Shown piece after piece: positions 24,955 to 32,619 of a DNA stretch of 43,440 nt (within the stretch, counting starts at the first letter, position 1; every line of letters begins with the position of its first letter). The position numbers and the translations under genes were made by a program. The notes beneath the pieces are model-generated. The model saw only the letters and a list, made by a program, of their open reading frames with translations, did no database searches and was not told where the DNA came from. The DNA is from a virus: the IMG/VR virus record IMGVR_UViG_3300037130_000238, positions 1-43,440 of that record. One strand, written 5' to 3'.

Positions 24955-25461
24955 TTAGGCCGCCGCTTGCTCGGCCTGCGCCGGCGGCAAGGGCGTCAGG
25001 TCATACTGCGTGAGGTCGTAGTCGCGCATCAGCTCTTCGAGCTGCGCGGCGTACCGGGGATTGGTGCTGTAGCCGCAGGCCTGCAGGCGCTGGGCGAAAG
25101 CAACAGGATCGTTGCGCACCGCCATCGCCGATGCGTAGCGCGGCGCGCAGCTCAGCAGGCGCGCGTGCGCGCCGAAGCACAGCGGAGCATTCGGGTAGCG
25201 AACGAACGGCGCCAGCACATGGCGCGGCTGCCCGTCGATGAATTCCGTGGTGGGCATCTCCACGTAGCTGTCGGGCGCGGCATGCGCGCCGGGCTTGATG
25301 CCGAAGAAGTTCAGATAGTCGGTGGCGAGCTTCGACTTGCCCCAGCCGCTTTCGAGAATGGCCTGTGCGATCGTGACCGACGCGGGCACGCCGAATTTAC
25401 GCTGGCCATACTGCGCGGCCGGCACAACCATCCTCAGGAATTCGCTTTGCGCGGCGTTCAC
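24955..25461 (-). CDS. GH73-type endolysin (N-acetylglucosaminidase)
   Basis: 168 residues, starting at GTG 25461 with GAGGGG five bases upstream. VTIAQAILESGWGKSKLA carries the probable catalytic Glu (about 37); FFGIKPG, FVRYPNAPLCFGAHARLL and ACGYSTNPRYAAQLEELM are the other standard blocks of FlgJ/Auto-type GH73 glucosaminidases. It would cut peptidoglycan glycan strands at lysis. No signal peptide is seen, so release depends on the neighbouring holin-like protein. It is the first gene after the hairpin-rich gap at 25462-25690. Confidence 0.85.
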   Translation of the reverse strand: MNAAQSEFLRMVVPAAQYGQRKFGVPASVTIAQAILESGWGKSKLATDYLNFFGIKPGAHAAPDSYVEMPTTEFIDGQPRHVLAPFVRYPNAPLCFGAHARLLSCAPRYASAMAVRNDPVAFAQRLQACGYSTNPRYAAQLEELMRDYDLTQYDLTPLPPAQAEQAAA

Positions 25462-25548
25462 TGTGGCCCCTCGAATCGTTCGGGGCGGGCGCGGCCTCGC
25501 TGTTCACCACCAGCTATCCGCGCCACGTTGCCCGTTGCTCTGGCGTTC

Positions 25549-25578
25549 CGCAAACCTCCTTTCTCAAGGAGATTTGCG
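25549..25578. promoter_or_regulatory. 13-bp hairpin with GNRA-type loop before the endolysin
   Basis: On the minus strand CGCAAATCTCCTT pairs with AAGGAGGTTTGCG over the loop GAGA; one pair is G-U. It lies about 90 bases upstream of the endolysin start. The 3' arm contains AAGGAGG, a full ribosome-binding motif locked in the stem. Likely a leader structure of the late transcript. Confidence 0.6.
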
Positions 25579-25634
25579 ATGCCACCCTTGCGGGTTCAGG
25601 CATGACGATAGGAGGGCATATGCACGAGGGCGAT

Positions 25635-25654
25635 CCCGCGCGGAGCCGCGCGGG
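25635..25654. terminator. GC-rich hairpin between repressor and lysis operons
   Basis: CCCGCGCGG (25635-25643) and CCGCGCGGG (25646-25654) are perfect arms with a two-base centre. It follows the stop of the last repressor-operon gene at 25691 and precedes the endolysin. There is no T run, so it may stop or slow transcripts from the repressor promoter only partly. Confidence 0.45.
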
Positions 25655-25690
25655 AGATTGGAAAGACTATGGAGGGGATGTTGGGGAGCG

Positions 25691-25960
25691 TCAGGCAACC
25701 CGCCGCGCTGGAATTCCCTGGACGCGATGGGAGGCCGGGCCCTGGGCTCGCTTCACGCTTCCAATAAATTCGAGCACCTGTTCCAGATCCTTCGCCCGGG
25801 CCTCGGCGCGCAGGCGGCCCACGCACTGCTCGACGCCGATCTGCACGGCGTTGGTCACCGCCAGAGGACTGCATAGGAGCAGGACCTGACGAACCGGCAA
25901 ATCCAGCATCTCGGCCATCAGCGCGACGGCCTGCTCTTCGTAATTGGCTGGCGGGATCAT
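25691..25960 (-). CDS. Small helical hypothetical protein
   Basis: 89 residues starting MIPPANYEEQAVALMAEMLD, with amphipathic helices, two cysteines and a basic C-terminus (GIPARRVA). No membrane segment. GAGG stands seven bases before the ATG. It is the third small gene behind the repressor and so probably belongs to the lysogenic transcript. No family recognised. Confidence 0.5.
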   Translation of the reverse strand: MIPPANYEEQAVALMAEMLDLPVRQVLLLCSPLAVTNAVQIGVEQCVGRLRAEARAKDLEQVLEFIGSVKRAQGPASHRVQGIPARRVA

Positions 25961-25987
25961 GGGCTGCCTCTGGGGAAGGAAGGGTAT

Positions 25988-26251
25988 TCAGAAGTGGGTG
26001 AGCGCGTAGATCACGATGCCGACCGCGGCGGCTGTGATCGTAAAAAGCCACATCCCAAGGAATACTCCGAAGACGATGTCGCTCATTTGGACGGAAACTT
26101 TCGCAAGAGGCGGATCAGGCGCAGCCGGAAGGCCGCGGCGCAGCCGGGTGATCTGCTCGGGAGGCAGCCCGCTAGCCGCCATCTCCGCGCATCCGGGATG
26201 CTCCTTCGAGCCGATGCCCGCCCAGTCGCCGCAGTGTTCGCACTTTGCCAT
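25988..26251 (-). CDS. Zinc-ribbon membrane protein
   Basis: 87 residues. N-terminal CEHCG and a later Cys (HPGCAE) suggest half or one zinc ribbon; the C-terminal end holds one clear membrane helix, FGVFLGMWLFTITAAAVGIV. The cytoplasmic-metal-plus-anchor layout and its place downstream of the repressor fit a superinfection exclusion or immunity protein, but that is inference only. Confidence 0.55.
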   Translation of the reverse strand: MAKCEHCGDWAGIGSKEHPGCAEMAASGLPPEQITRLRRGLPAAPDPPLAKVSVQMSDIVFGVFLGMWLFTITAAAVGIVIYALTHF

Positions 26252-26254
26252 ACG

Positions 26255-26485
26255 CTAACGCGGAGGATTCTGTCCCACGACCCAGATGCTGGGAATAAAG
26301 AGCCCGGCACCAACCACAAGTTCGACCGTCGCTTGATCTTCCCACGGGATCATCGGAGGATTTTCCCGTTGGCGAGCAATCGTATCCGGATCGATCGAAA
26401 GGTTCCAGTAGCCGTAGGTGGCGAGAGCTGCGATGCACAGCCCAAGCCCCACGAAGAGCATCACGATGCCCAGGACTCGCATCAT
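26255..26485 (-). CDS. Small two-span membrane protein coupled to the repressor
   Basis: 76 residues (75 if the second ATG at 26482 is used). MRVLGIVMLFVGLGLCIAAL and VELVVGAGLFIPSIWVVG are two membrane helices around a polar loop with NPPMIPWEDQ. AAGGAG lies three and six bases before the two ATGs, and the start overlaps the repressor stop, so it is translated with the repressor in the lysogen. A role in immunity or exclusion is likely but unproven. Confidence 0.6.
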   Translation of the reverse strand: MMRVLGIVMLFVGLGLCIAALATYGYWNLSIDPDTIARQRENPPMIPWEDQATVELVVGAGLFIPSIWVVGQNPPR

Positions 26486-27261
26486 GCTCTCCTTCTCAGC
26501 TTTCGCGCGACCTGAGCGTAATTGGGAAGTCTCGGGCAGGGCGCGTCCGCGATCCATTTCACCACACGTCCTATGATGCTCCCCTCGCCGTTATCGTAGG
26601 TGACGAAACGGATCGGTCCGGATTTCAGAGGCTGCAGCATGAAGAGACCTTGATCTTCGCGAAGCCAGTTGATCACCGGACCGTCAACGCCGCGCGCTAC
26701 AACCACGCAATCCATGAGACTCTTCGCATCCCGATTGCTCACGTCGATTACTGCAATCGCTTCCCCGTCGATCACGTCGGAAATCGCACCTCCGTCGACT
26801 CGCAAAGCGCGATACTGCCCATCCCCAACAAGCCACTGTCGAGGCAAATCGAAACACTCTTTCACGTCTGCTCCTGAGTTGTTGCAGTTGGCAATGAAAT
26901 GGATCGTACGAACAGGACTCTCAAGAGGCAATAACGCAGAAGTATCCGCGAGGCGATTACCGGCGCCCGCCATCAGGCCTGCCTGAATCGCCGCCTGGTC
27001 CCGCCACCATTGACGATCATCCCCAGCCACCATCTCTGAAATCTTGAGCAGCGCTGCCGCGCTCGGCAGGTCGAATTCGTGTATCCATCGCGACACCTGC
27101 ACACGGCTCACTTTGCAAATCGATGCGAGCTGCGCCTGTTTCATCTCGCGCGACTTCAGCAGGTCCCTGATTTTCGAGGAAATCTGGGCGAGCCGCTCCT
27201 GGCGAGAAAGAGCGCCTACATTTTCCTTGACACGGATGTAAGTATCCTTTACTTTCGACAC
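26482..27261 (-). CDS. Repressor with HTH and S24-like domain lacking the catalytic pair
   Basis: 259 residues from a GTG at 27261. The open frame reaches 27519, but the extra part lies antisense to the ner-like gene and upstream of the likely promoter, so it is not used; the true start is not certain. A HTH (about 30-78: KQAQLASICKVSRVQVSRW) is followed by a C-terminal LexA/CI-like fold (about 140-245: RALRVDGGAISDVIDGEAIAVID). Where active S24 peptidases have Ser and Lys, this one seems to have Ala (about 159) and Asn (about 198). It would keep the lytic genes off but may not respond to SOS cleavage. Confidence 0.75.
   Translation of the reverse strand: MSKVKDTYIRVKENVGALSRQERLAQISSKIRDLLKSREMKQAQLASICKVSRVQVSRWIHEFDLPSAAALLKISEMVAGDDRQWWRDQAAIQAGLMAGAGNRLADTSALLPLESPVRTIHFIANCNNSGADVKECFDLPRQWLVGDGQYRALRVDGGAISDVIDGEAIAVIDVSNRDAKSLMDCVVVARGVDGPVINWLREDQGLFMLQPLKSGPIRFVTYDNGEGSIIGRVVKWIADAPCPRLPNYAQVARKLRRRA
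27227..27255 (+). promoter_or_regulatory. Candidate early promoter Pe
   Basis: TTGACA (27227-27232), a 17-base spacer and TACTTT (27250-27255) point rightward to the ner-like ATG at 27295, leaving a leader of about 33 bases. The -35 is perfect, the -10 is weak. AAGTA-TCCTT-TACTT (27240-27254) is a 5-bp inverted repeat over the -10 and may be an operator for the repressor or the ner-like protein. Confidence 0.55.
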
Positions 27262-27289
27262 TTCGAGGGCAACGCCGTTCCCCTCCGAG

Positions 27290-27320
27290 ATTATATGAAT
27301 CCCGCCGTTTATCGAACCAA
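27290..27320 (-). promoter_or_regulatory. Candidate repressor promoter Pc
   Basis: A perfect TATAAT reads leftward at 27295-27290; the -35 is poor (TTGGTT at 27320-27315, 19-base spacer). GGAGG follows it at about 27286-27282. The -10 sits on the ner-like start codon, so the two transcripts face each other and overlap by some 20 bases, as PcM and Pe do in Mu. Confidence 0.45.
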
Positions 27321-27510
27321 ATTGACGCGCAACCTGTTGAGCCGCGTCGCCCGCCAGCTCGGGCTGAGTCGATCCCACGTATGCATGGTGGCCAACGGAC
27401 GCAGGCGGTCTCGGCGCGTCGAGGTTGCCCTGGACAGGGAATGCGCCCACGTCGACCGGGAGGTCAAAAGGTTCCAGCGGCGCAAGGGGAATGCGGAGCG
27501 CGCTGCGTGA
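27295..27510 (+). CDS. Ner/Cro-like early repressor
   Basis: 71 residues starting MNPAVYRTKLTRN at the ATG 27295. LLSRVARQLGLSRSHVCMVA with NGRRRS behind it is a clear helix-turn-helix of the Cro/Ner type; the tail is basic and helical. It is the first gene of the rightward operon, facing the repressor, exactly where Mu has ner. It likely turns down early and repressor transcription after induction. The frame is open from 27079, but that part is antisense to the repressor. Ends in a GTGA overlap with the next gene. Confidence 0.7.
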   Translation: MNPAVYRTKLTRNLLSRVARQLGLSRSHVCMVANGRRRSRRVEVALDRECAHVDREVKRFQRRKGNAERAA

Positions 27511-27989
27511 GGAAGACATTGCAGGGTCAACCTACCGGACCAGCGCCGAGCTTGTCATTTAGGATTTCGGCCCCAAAAATCCTAGCCCAACCCTCGCTGC
27601 CTTTCGGCCTGGAACCGGGTTCCTTCAACGACGACCAGCTCGTCCGCAGCACGATTTCCGCAGCCATCAAGGCAAGCCCCCTGAGTCGCGAGCAGATCGC
27701 CGACGCGATGACCGTCATGCTCGGCCTCCGGGTGACGGCCAGGATGCTGAATAACTTCACGTCTGGATCGACGAGCCCCGCACGCTTCCCCGCGGCCTGG
27801 GATCGCGCCTTCTGTTGCGCCGTTGCCGACGATTCCCTGCTCGTCTGTCGTGTGCTGAGGGCTGGATTGATCGCGATCAGTGAACAAGAGAAGGCCCTGA
27901 TGGAGCTGGGGCGCCAGTATCTGATCCGCAAACGCGCGGACGAAGAAGCCGAACGGCTGGAGAGGCGGCTCGGAGGGGTTGAGCCATGA
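27507..27989 (+). CDS. Early protein, paralogue 1 (possible DNA-binding)
   Basis: 160 residues from a GTG overlapping the ner stop. The first ~45 residues are Pro/Ser-rich and may not be part of the fold. The core, VRSTISAAIKASPLSREQIA with LGLRVTARMLNNFTS and FPAAWDRAFCCAV, aligns by eye along its whole length with the core of the next gene. Its LSREQIADAM..LG..VT segment looks like a helix-turn-helix. A short charged helix ends the protein. Position between ner and the transposase suggests a role in transposition or its control. Confidence 0.55.
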   Translation: MRKTLQGQPTGPAPSLSFRISAPKILAQPSLPFGLEPGSFNDDQLVRSTISAAIKASPLSREQIADAMTVMLGLRVTARMLNNFTSGSTSPARFPAAWDRAFCCAVADDSLLVCRVLRAGLIAISEQEKALMELGRQYLIRKRADEEAERLERRLGGVEP

Positions 27990-28354
27990 GTCGCCGCACT
28001 CCGAGTTCTCGCAGCGGCATAGCCATCCGAAAGGCGCTTGCCAAATCCATACACCGTTCAAAGAGGACGAGGGCTGACATCGCGTCGGCGATGACATCCG
28101 TTCTTGGGATCCGGATCACGGTGCTCATGCTGAACGACTACACGGCAGCTTCCCACTTGGCCCACCGCTGGCCAGCGGAATTCGATATCGCATTTTGCCT
28201 CGCCGTCGATGACTGGCAGTTGCTTCACGCCCGTGTTAAGGCCGCCGGATTTCGCATGATCGGCCCGGAGGAGGAGCGGTTCATCTCCATCGGGAAAGCG
28301 TTCCTGCAGGCATCCCAAGCGGAACGTTTCCTGTCCAAAGAGGCCGCCCGATGA
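27986..28354 (+). CDS. Early protein, paralogue 2 (possible DNA-binding)
   Basis: 122 residues. IRKALAKSIHRSKRTRADIA, LGIRITVLMLNDYTA and WPAEFDIAFCLAV match the previous protein position by position, so the two come from a tandem duplication. Coupled to it by ATGA at 27986-27989, and to the transposase by ATGA at 28351-28354. Helix-turn-helix-like; exact role unknown. Confidence 0.6.
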   Translation: MSRRTPSSRSGIAIRKALAKSIHRSKRTRADIASAMTSVLGIRITVLMLNDYTAASHLAHRWPAEFDIAFCLAVDDWQLLHARVKAAGFRMIGPEEERFISIGKAFLQASQAERFLSKEAAR

Positions 28355-30216
28355 GCGCGGTTCCGAAGCTTCTTCCCTTCAGGTCCGCCGGCGAATCGGC
28401 AGCGCTCTCCCTGCCGCACGATCCCGCCGGCGTGAGCCCGGCAGCGGTTGGGGAACCTGCTGCCGGAAGAGCTGCCCTGATCGATGCCCACGATCGGCAG
28501 CAGGCGCGTGAGCGGCTGGCCGCAATTCAGCCGCTCCGCGATTTCGACGCCAATCCCAGCCTCTACGCCTGCACGCGGGAAGAGCTCGTCGAACGCCTCT
28601 GCGCCGAGCATGACGTGAGCCGCAGAACGCTGCTGCGCTGGCAGAAGCGCTATCGCGAGGGCGGAGAGCCGGCGCTGGCCGATTTCGAGCGCAGAGACAA
28701 AGGCGAATCGCGCTGGTTCAGGCAAAACGAAAAGGCCGCGTGGGCCGCCGCGTATCTCCACCTGCATTGCCGCCAGAGCGCCCGCGCGGTCTACGAATCC
28801 CTGATCGCGGATCGCGGGCTGTACGGAATCGAAGAGCTGCCCAGCTACCAGACGGTGCGCGCCTTCCTCCGCTCCGCTCCTCCTTTTCTGCACGCCTACG
28901 CGATCGAGGGCCGCCGCATTTATCACGAGCGCATGGCCCCATACGTGAGCCGCGGCTACACCGATGTCGCGCCCAACCAGATCTGGGTCTCCGATCACGC
29001 CCTGCACGATGTCATCGTGCGCAACGATTGCTTCCCCGAGCTCGAATACAACGCGCGCATGCGACTGCGGATCACGCAGATGCTCGACTTCCGCAGCCGC
29101 TACAGCGTCGGGGCCAGCTGGTGTCCGGAGGGCAGCTCGCGGTCGATCGCAACGGCCCTGCGGCGCGCCATTGCGGCGTGGGGACCCTGCAGCCACTTTT
29201 ACTGCGACAACGGCAAGGATTATCTGAAGGTCGCGCGCGGCGCGGTGCCGGCATGGATGCGCGATGCGGAAGAGATTCGCGGCTGGCACGAACGCGAGAT
29301 GGCGCACATCGAGCGCGTCGGGATCTTCGCGCGGCTCGGCATCCGCGTCACCCACTGCATCGTGCGCCACCCGCAGTCCAAGCACGTCGAGCGTTTCTTC
29401 CGCACCATGCATGAACACTTCGACCGCCGCTGGCACCAGCACTACACCGGCGGCGCGCCCCACCTGCGGCCCGATGCCACCTCGGCCGCCATGATGGAGC
29501 ACGACAAGCTGCTGCGCCACGGGCGCGGCAACGCTTCAACGCTGCCCACAGCCTCCTTCTTCATCGCGCTGGCCATGGAGTGGATCGAGGAGTACAACCA
29601 TCGCCCGCACGGCGGACGCGGCATGCAGGGGCGCGCTCCCTTCGAGGTCTTCGAGGATCGCGCGCTGCAGACGGGCATCGACCCGGACTCGATGGCGCTG
29701 CTGCTGGAAGAGCACCGCCGGCTGAAGGTGCGCGAGTGCGCGGTGGAATGGACGCCGGTGCCGAAGGGCGGCAGCCGCCGCTACACCTTCTTCGACGACG
29801 CGTCGCGCCAGCAGCTGCACGCGCTGAACGATACCGAAGTCGTGGTTGCGTTCGATCCCAACGATCTGGACGCGGTGGCGCTGCTCGACAATTCCGGCCA
29901 CTTCCTCACCTGGGCCAAGCCCGAGACGTATCTGCGCATGGATCCGAGCGATCCGGAGACGCAGAAGAAGATCGCGCAGTCGATGAGCGACCGCCGCCAC
30001 CTCGAAAAGCAGACGCGCGGCGTGCTCGAAGTGATTGCGCGCAACGCCCGCGCCATCGGCGCGCGCACGCCGGTCGAGGCTCTGGCCGAGCGCACCTCGC
30101 TGGTTCCGGTCATTGAATCCGCCCTCACGCATCGTTCCCCGAAACCCAAACCGCAGCCGGACGCGAAAGCGCCCATGACCGCCGCCGAGATCGCAACGGC
30201 CTTCTGGAGAGACTGA
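28351..30216 (+). CDS. MuA-like DDE transposase
   Basis: 621 residues. N-terminal HTH part (about 75-105: REELVERLCAEHDVSRRTLL), then an rve/RNase H core with the DDE triad Asp 215 (WVSDHALHD), Asp 286 (FYCDNGKDY) and Glu 347 (QSKHVERFF), a beta-barrel domain (about 440-520) and a Lys/Pro-rich C-terminus ending AEIATAFWRD. In Mu the A protein binds the phage ends and carries out strand transfer, and its C-terminal tail contacts B and ClpX. It is followed three bases later by the B-like gene. This is the gene that defines the element as a transposable phage. Confidence 0.95.
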   Translation: MSAVPKLLPFRSAGESAALSLPHDPAGVSPAAVGEPAAGRAALIDAHDRQQARERLAAIQPLRDFDANPSLYACTREELVERLCAEHDVSRRTLLRWQKRYREGGEPALADFERRDKGESRWFRQNEKAAWAAAYLHLHCRQSARAVYESLIADRGLYGIEELPSYQTVRAFLRSAPPFLHAYAIEGRRIYHERMAPYVSRGYTDVAPNQIWVSDHALHDVIVRNDCFPELEYNARMRLRITQMLDFRSRYSVGASWCPEGSSRSIATALRRAIAAWGPCSHFYCDNGKDYLKVARGAVPAWMRDAEEIRGWHEREMAHIERVGIFARLGIRVTHCIVRHPQSKHVERFFRTMHEHFDRRWHQHYTGGAPHLRPDATSAAMMEHDKLLRHGRGNASTLPTASFFIALAMEWIEEYNHRPHGGRGMQGRAPFEVFEDRALQTGIDPDSMALLLEEHRRLKVRECAVEWTPVPKGGSRRYTFFDDASRQQLHALNDTEVVVAFDPNDLDAVALLDNSGHFLTWAKPETYLRMDPSDPETQKKIAQSMSDRRHLEKQTRGVLEVIARNARAIGARTPVEALAERTSLVPVIESALTHRSPKPKPQPDAKAPMTAAEIATAFWRD

Positions 30217-30218
30217 CC

Positions 30219-31220
30219 GTGGAGAGAAAGAGATCACGCCTGAAACCGATGCGGCAGCAATCGCTGGCCGCGACGGCGCCGGAGCGCGAGGCCGCCATCG
30301 CGCGGGCCAACGACTACATGGGACGCACCGGGCTGTGCGTCGTCGACTTCGCCCGCCGGATCAATTACTCGCCGGTCACGCTCCGCTTCTTCCTGAAGAA
30401 TCGCTACGACCATGTCGGCGGTGACGACACGCACATCCGCCGCGCCATCGACGCCTGGATGGCCGCGCATCCGGTCGAGGCGTCCACCCAGGTGGCGGGC
30501 GAGCTGTACGACACCGCCAACACGCGGCTGATCCGCGCCACGTTCCAGAAGCTGCTGCCGCGCCCCGTGGCGTACATGATCTACGCGCCGCCGGGATCGC
30601 AGAAGACGTTTGGCCTCGAGAACGAGGTCGCGCGGCTGAACCGCGAAGAGCTGAGCCGCAACGGGCACGGCCGCCGCGCTTTCTACGTCTACGCGCGGCA
30701 GAACCTGCGTTCGCGCGATCTGATGCGCCGCGTCGCCGTGGCCTGCGGGATCCACGCCACCGCCGAGATCGACCGCATGCTGGCGAATCTCCGCTTCGAG
30801 TTCCGCGGCCGCCGCGTGCTGCTCGTGGTCGACGAAGCGCAGCATCTCGATCTCGACGCCTTCGAGACGCTCCGCGAGTTGCTCGACCAGCCGCCGCACA
30901 TGAGCCTGCTGCTGGCCGGCTCGCACGACCTCAAGGAGAAGTTCGACCGCTTCTCCGCGACGCTGGAGCAGTGGAACTCGCGCATCATCGCCAAAGTCCG
31001 GCTGCCGGGCCTCGAACGCGCGGAAGCCGCCGGCATCATCCGCCGCGAAGTCGGCGATCTGCTCGACGCCATGCCCGCCACGGCCGCCGAGCGCAAGACG
31101 GATCAGCTGATCCGGATGGCCACCACCAGCGACGCCTTCGAGAAGGGGCGCACTTACATCAACGTCCGCACACTGACCAACGCGCTGGCGCAGCTGCGCG
31201 GCGCCCAGGAGGAAGCATGA
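30219..31220 (+). CDS. MuB-like AAA+ target-selection ATPase
   Basis: 333 residues from a GTG at 30219 with GGAGA about eight bases upstream. A HTH-like N-terminus (LCVVDFARRINYSPVTLRFF) matches the Mu B layout. Walker A is APPGSQKT (about 123-130), Walker B VLLVVDEAQH (about 200-209), followed by a sensor-1-type LLLAGSHDL. The protein would form filaments on target DNA, give target immunity and activate the transposase. Coupled to the next gene by ATGA. Confidence 0.92.
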   Translation: MERKRSRLKPMRQQSLAATAPEREAAIARANDYMGRTGLCVVDFARRINYSPVTLRFFLKNRYDHVGGDDTHIRRAIDAWMAAHPVEASTQVAGELYDTANTRLIRATFQKLLPRPVAYMIYAPPGSQKTFGLENEVARLNREELSRNGHGRRAFYVYARQNLRSRDLMRRVAVACGIHATAEIDRMLANLRFEFRGRRVLLVVDEAQHLDLDAFETLRELLDQPPHMSLLLAGSHDLKEKFDRFSATLEQWNSRIIAKVRLPGLERAEAAGIIRREVGDLLDAMPATAAERKTDQLIRMATTSDAFEKGRTYINVRTLTNALAQLRGAQEEA

Positions 31221-31450
31221 GGGGCCACCGCAGTTCCGAAGTGTTCGGCTCGGTGATCGACGCTCGCGGATCGCAGGTGACCGTGCGCGAATCTCCCTCA
31301 GCCCCGCAACTTGTCTGGATCTTCGTCGACGACCATGCGCCCCACATGGCCTCCGCTTATCTCGACCCCGATCAGGCCCTGGCCCTCGCAGCCACCCTGG
31401 TTGAATTCGTAAAACAACACACTCCGATCCAGGAGGATTCCCATGCCTGA
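31217..31450 (+). CDS. Small hypothetical early protein
   Basis: 77 residues, beta-rich (GSVIDARGSQVTVRES, PQLVWIFVDD) with a C-terminal helix (DQALALAATLVEFVKQ). ATG overlaps the B-like stop. The open frame extends far upstream but only as a shadow of B. No known family; no membrane segment. Confidence 0.55.
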   Translation: MRGHRSSEVFGSVIDARGSQVTVRESPSAPQLVWIFVDDHAPHMASAYLDPDQALALAATLVEFVKQHTPIQEDSHA

Positions 31451-31571
31451 ACTGCGCCGCCGCTTCGGCGACATCGGGATCGGCCTGATTCTCGGCGCGC
31501 TCGCCATGTGGTTCCTGCTCGACATCGTCGCGCCACTGATCGATCACCTCTCCACCACAGGAGCTTTTTGA
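31443..31571 (+). CDS. 42-residue single-span membrane protein
   Basis: MPELRRRFGDIGIGLILGAL followed by AMWFLLDIVAPLID and a short polar end. One membrane helix with a basic cytoplasmic N-terminus. AGGAGG stands six bases before the ATG, and the stop is coupled to the next gene (TGATG at 31569-31573). The frame is too short for most gene finders, but the ribosome site and both overlaps support it. Confidence 0.65.
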   Translation: MPELRRRFGDIGIGLILGALAMWFLLDIVAPLIDHLSTTGAF

Positions 31572-32104
31572 TGACCACCGAAGAAACGAAACCCGACGAG
31601 ACGCTTCGCCCCACTCCCGAAACCATCGACCATCTGGCCGCGCGCTGGCAGCAGGCGAAGGACGAGCTGACCGCGACGAAGGCGGCCTTCGAGTCGATCG
31701 AGCAGGAAGGCATCGACATGGTCACGCGGTTCGGCGTCGTGCCGCCCTACGCGGAGAAGTCGATCCGGCTCAGCGGCGCCACCGCGGAGCTGACCGTCAC
31801 GCGCGCCGACTCCATCACGCTGGACGAGCCGCGTGTCGGGGATCTGCGCAACGCGCTCTATGCCAACAACCGCGAAGCCCTGTTCCACACCCTCTTCGGC
31901 ATGCGCACGAAGTACGAGCTGCTCGAAGGCGCGGCCGGCGCCGTGAAGGGCGCGAAGCTGCCCAAACGCCTCGCCACTCGCGTGATGAACATGTTTGCCC
32001 GTTGCTTCGACGTGAAGTCGAAAAAGCCCTCCCTCAAAGTGGTCATCGCCGATCCGGCAAAACCCGCGAAGAAACAGCGCGGCGCGAAAGGAGTCCGTCC
32101 GTGA
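31571..32104 (+). CDS. Hypothetical early protein at the Gam position
   Basis: 177 residues. A helical N-terminal half with ARWQQAKDELTATKAAFESI, then a beta segment ATAELTVTRADSITL, then helices and a very basic tail (PAKPAKKQRGAKG). Size and place after the B gene recall Mu Gam, the protein that binds DNA ends, and the coil-then-beta outline is not against it, but I cannot see the Gam signature. Treat as unknown. Confidence 0.5.
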   Translation: MTTEETKPDETLRPTPETIDHLAARWQQAKDELTATKAAFESIEQEGIDMVTRFGVVPPYAEKSIRLSGATAELTVTRADSITLDEPRVGDLRNALYANNREALFHTLFGMRTKYELLEGAAGAVKGAKLPKRLATRVMNMFARCFDVKSKKPSLKVVIADPAKPAKKQRGAKGVRP

Positions 32105-32619
32105 AGCAACTTACCCTGCGCCAAAAGCGCGAGCTGATCATCCTGGCCGCCATCGAGCGCAAGCCGGCCACCATGGCCGAGATCGAGCAGCGCCTGCGCG
32201 ATGCGCACCTCCCCATCAGGCTCGAAGAGCTGCGCGACGACGTCTTCGAGATGGGGCGCACCCACGGCTACCTCACCGCGCATCGGCTGGAAGATTCCGG
32301 CGCCCCGCGCCCCGATTCCCACGTCGGCACCATTGCCGTGCAGATCGCCTGGGCGGGCACGAAGCGGCTGGCGGAGCTGCGCGCTATCTGCCCGCAGACG
32401 CTCATCGAGCACACCAACGAGATCCTGCGCGCGTATGAGCCGGCGCCGGAGTCGGACAACGATCCGGACGGCGTCGTCGATCTCTGTCTCAGCCTCGCGG
32501 CGCTCGACGCCTGGTGGGCGTCGCTGGGCCTCGACGGCAAAGCCGAAGCCTTTATGAGCCACTACGAGACGCTCGCGGACGAGAAGCAGCACCGCAGCGA
32601 AGGGACGGCGGTGGCCTGA
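32101..32619 (+). CDS. Winged-helix-like hypothetical protein
   Basis: 172 residues from a GTG overlapping the previous stop. KRELIILAAIERKPATMAEI followed by LPIRLEELRDDVFEMGRTHGYLTAHRL has the outline of a winged helix, with a TIAVQIAWAGTKRLAEL segment behind. The C-terminal half is acidic and helical. Possibly a middle regulator; no family recognised. Confidence 0.5.
   Translation: MKQLTLRQKRELIILAAIERKPATMAEIEQRLRDAHLPIRLEELRDDVFEMGRTHGYLTAHRLEDSGAPRPDSHVGTIAVQIAWAGTKRLAELRAICPQTLIEHTNEILRAYEPAPESDNDPDGVVDLCLSLAALDAWWASLGLDGKAEAFMSHYETLADEKQHRSEGTAVA

Noticed and set aside
25579-25889. Rightward leader peptide (AAGGAG then ATG at 25579) and following 95-residue frame
   Set aside because: The ribosome-like site is part of a hairpin and the long frame is antisense to a better-supported gene at 25691-25960; kept only as a remote possibility.
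27079-27294. N-terminal extension of the ner-like frame
   Set aside because: It is antisense to the repressor HTH region and would start upstream of the early promoter.
27262-27519. N-terminal extension of the repressor frame
   Set aside because: It overlaps the ner-like gene on the other strand and lies upstream of the likely TATAAT; the sequence is Pro/Ala-rich without a domain.
28225-29520. 431-residue leftward frame opposite the transposase
   Set aside because: The plus strand carries the full DDE transposase; the minus frame has no motif or ribosome site.
31571-32104. Firm assignment as Mu Gam
   Set aside because: Only size and position agree; the family signature is not visible.
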